Part shown: one piece after another, positions 5,153-5,309 of the stretch
Numbering within the stretch: the stretch's first letter is position 1
Layout of the letters: every line of letters begins with the position of its first letter
From: Actinomycetes bacterium
GTDB taxonomy: Bacteria > Actinomycetota > Actinomycetes > Propionibacteriales > Propionibacteriaceae
Direction: 5' to 3'
Assembly: GCA_023387135.1 (NCBI GenBank)
Contig: JAEWIK010000389.1
Coordinates: 1-5,309 of the forward strand
DNA length: 5,309 nucleotides
Program-made: the position numbers and the translations under genes
Notes under the pieces: model-generated
What the model saw: only the letters and a program-made list of their open reading frames with translations
Databases searched by the model: none
What the model was told of the DNA's origin: nothing

Positions 5153-5189
5153 GTAGGCGCGTGGCGACCGCATCGCGCCGGGCGCCTAT
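5153..5189. terminator. Compound stem-loop, possible terminator of either strand
   Basis: TAGGCGC (5154-5160) pairs with GCGCCTA (5182-5188), extended by a G-U pair at 5153/5189. Inside, a 2x2 interior loop leads to GGCG (5163-5166) paired with CGCC (5176-5179) around a 9-base loop. TTCC-ATTCCC follows on the plus strand, a poor T tract. It lies 57 bases beyond the stop of the minus-strand partial gene and could terminate it, without a T tract on that side. Confidence 0.4.
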
Positions 5190-5245
5190 TCCATTCCCGG
5201 TGCTTTTACACGGTCGTAACGCGGACGCCTTTTAGCCCTGCGTGC

Positions 5246-5309
5246 TCACCGCGCGACGTAGGCGGCGAGGTGCTGTGCGGTGAGGGTCGAGCCGCCCGCG
5301 ATGAGGTCG
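5246..5309 (-). CDS. C-terminal end of a probable UvrA-like ABC ATPase (partial)
   Basis: Only the last 20 codons are in the window. The minus strand reads DLIAGGSTLTAQHLAAYVAR and stops at TGA (5246-5248). The pattern 'D-L-[IV]-A-x-x-S-T-L-T-x-x-H-L-A-x-Y-V' is what I remember from the extreme C-terminus of actinobacterial UvrA-like proteins, usually after a GTP-A/E segment that names the Walker B-linked last strand. These are excision-repair or drug-resistance relatives of UvrA. The assignment rests on about 15 residues recalled from memory, so the family is tentative. That it is a real coding end is supported by codon composition and by the abrupt change of base composition after the stop. 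Confidence 0.5.
   Translation of the reverse strand, partial: DLIAGGSTLTAQHLAAYVAR

Larger units (their letters stand above)
4825..5245. other. 421-bp convergent intergenic region, no supported protein gene
   Basis: This lies between the ends of trxA and the minus-strand partial gene. I see no frame with protein-like composition; the longest open frames are arginine-rich and cross the terminator stem. Contents in order: a weak dyad AGTCT/AGACT with a mismatch (4838-4860); a 7-bp stem GCCTTTT/AGAAGGC (4868-4874 with 4891-4897, one G-U pair) followed by TTT, a possible first trxA terminator; a strong terminator at 4940-4983; the palindrome TGAACGTTCA (5094-5103); a TAGTTT hexamer (5111-5116); TTCGC-GA-GCGAA (5128-5139); and a larger stem at 5153-5189. 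Base composition from about 5090 to 5130 is clearly more AT-rich than the flanks. The last four elements together could be a small transcript, listed under findings. Confidence 0.6.

Noticed and set aside
4922..5173. An 83-codon minus-strand frame in the intergenic region
   Set aside because: No protein-like pattern, crosses the terminator and the AT-rich island, and has an Arg/Thr/Pro-rich composition of chance frames.

Overview
The window is high-GC DNA with dense, GC-rich-third-position genes, GTG/ATG starts, a DtxR/IdeR-type regulator, an acVLRF1-type release factor and a DUF2530-like gene. Together these point to an actinobacterium. I cannot fix the genus from sequence alone. It looks like ordinary chromosomal housekeeping DNA: I see no transposase, integrase, phage gene, CRISPR array, rRNA or tRNA.

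Layout from left to right. Positions 1-203 hold the start of a minus-strand membrane gene resembling DUF2530; it runs into an 18-base C run at the window edge. It is divergent from an NCS2/AzgA-type purine permease (248-1756), which ends at a strong GC hairpin. Convergent to the permease is an unrecognised minus-strand gene (1812-2462). Divergent from that gene are two small plus-strand genes: a 31-residue single-span membrane peptide (2530-2625) and a 90-residue exported, C-terminally anchored protein (2714-2986). The second overlaps tail-to-tail by 24 bp with a minus-strand acVLRF1 peptidyl-tRNA hydrolase/release factor (2963-3640). Divergent from that are a DtxR/IdeR iron regulator (3684-4373) and a thioredoxin (4462-4824). 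The right end is a 421-bp convergent intergenic region with a good intrinsic terminator and other dyads, then the last 20 codons of a minus-strand gene that looks like a UvrA-type ATPase.

Two regulatory patterns stand out. Five genes (DUF2530-like, permease, the unrecognised minus gene, the 31-residue peptide and the exported protein) have a TANNNT -10 box ending 6 or 7 bases before their start codon and no Shine-Dalgarno, which is the signature of leaderless transcripts. By contrast the iron regulator and thioredoxin have purine-rich ribosome binding sites. The thioredoxin is preceded by an exact GGAAT-N18-GTT element, the promoter form used by the SigR/SigH thiol-oxidative-stress sigma factors. 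No multi-gene pathway is encoded here. The shared themes are purine uptake, iron and redox homeostasis, and ribosome rescue, each from its own promoter. I did not find an evident undescribed multi-gene system; the most unusual content is the two small membrane-protein genes, the leaderless promoter set and the unexplained right-hand intergenic region.
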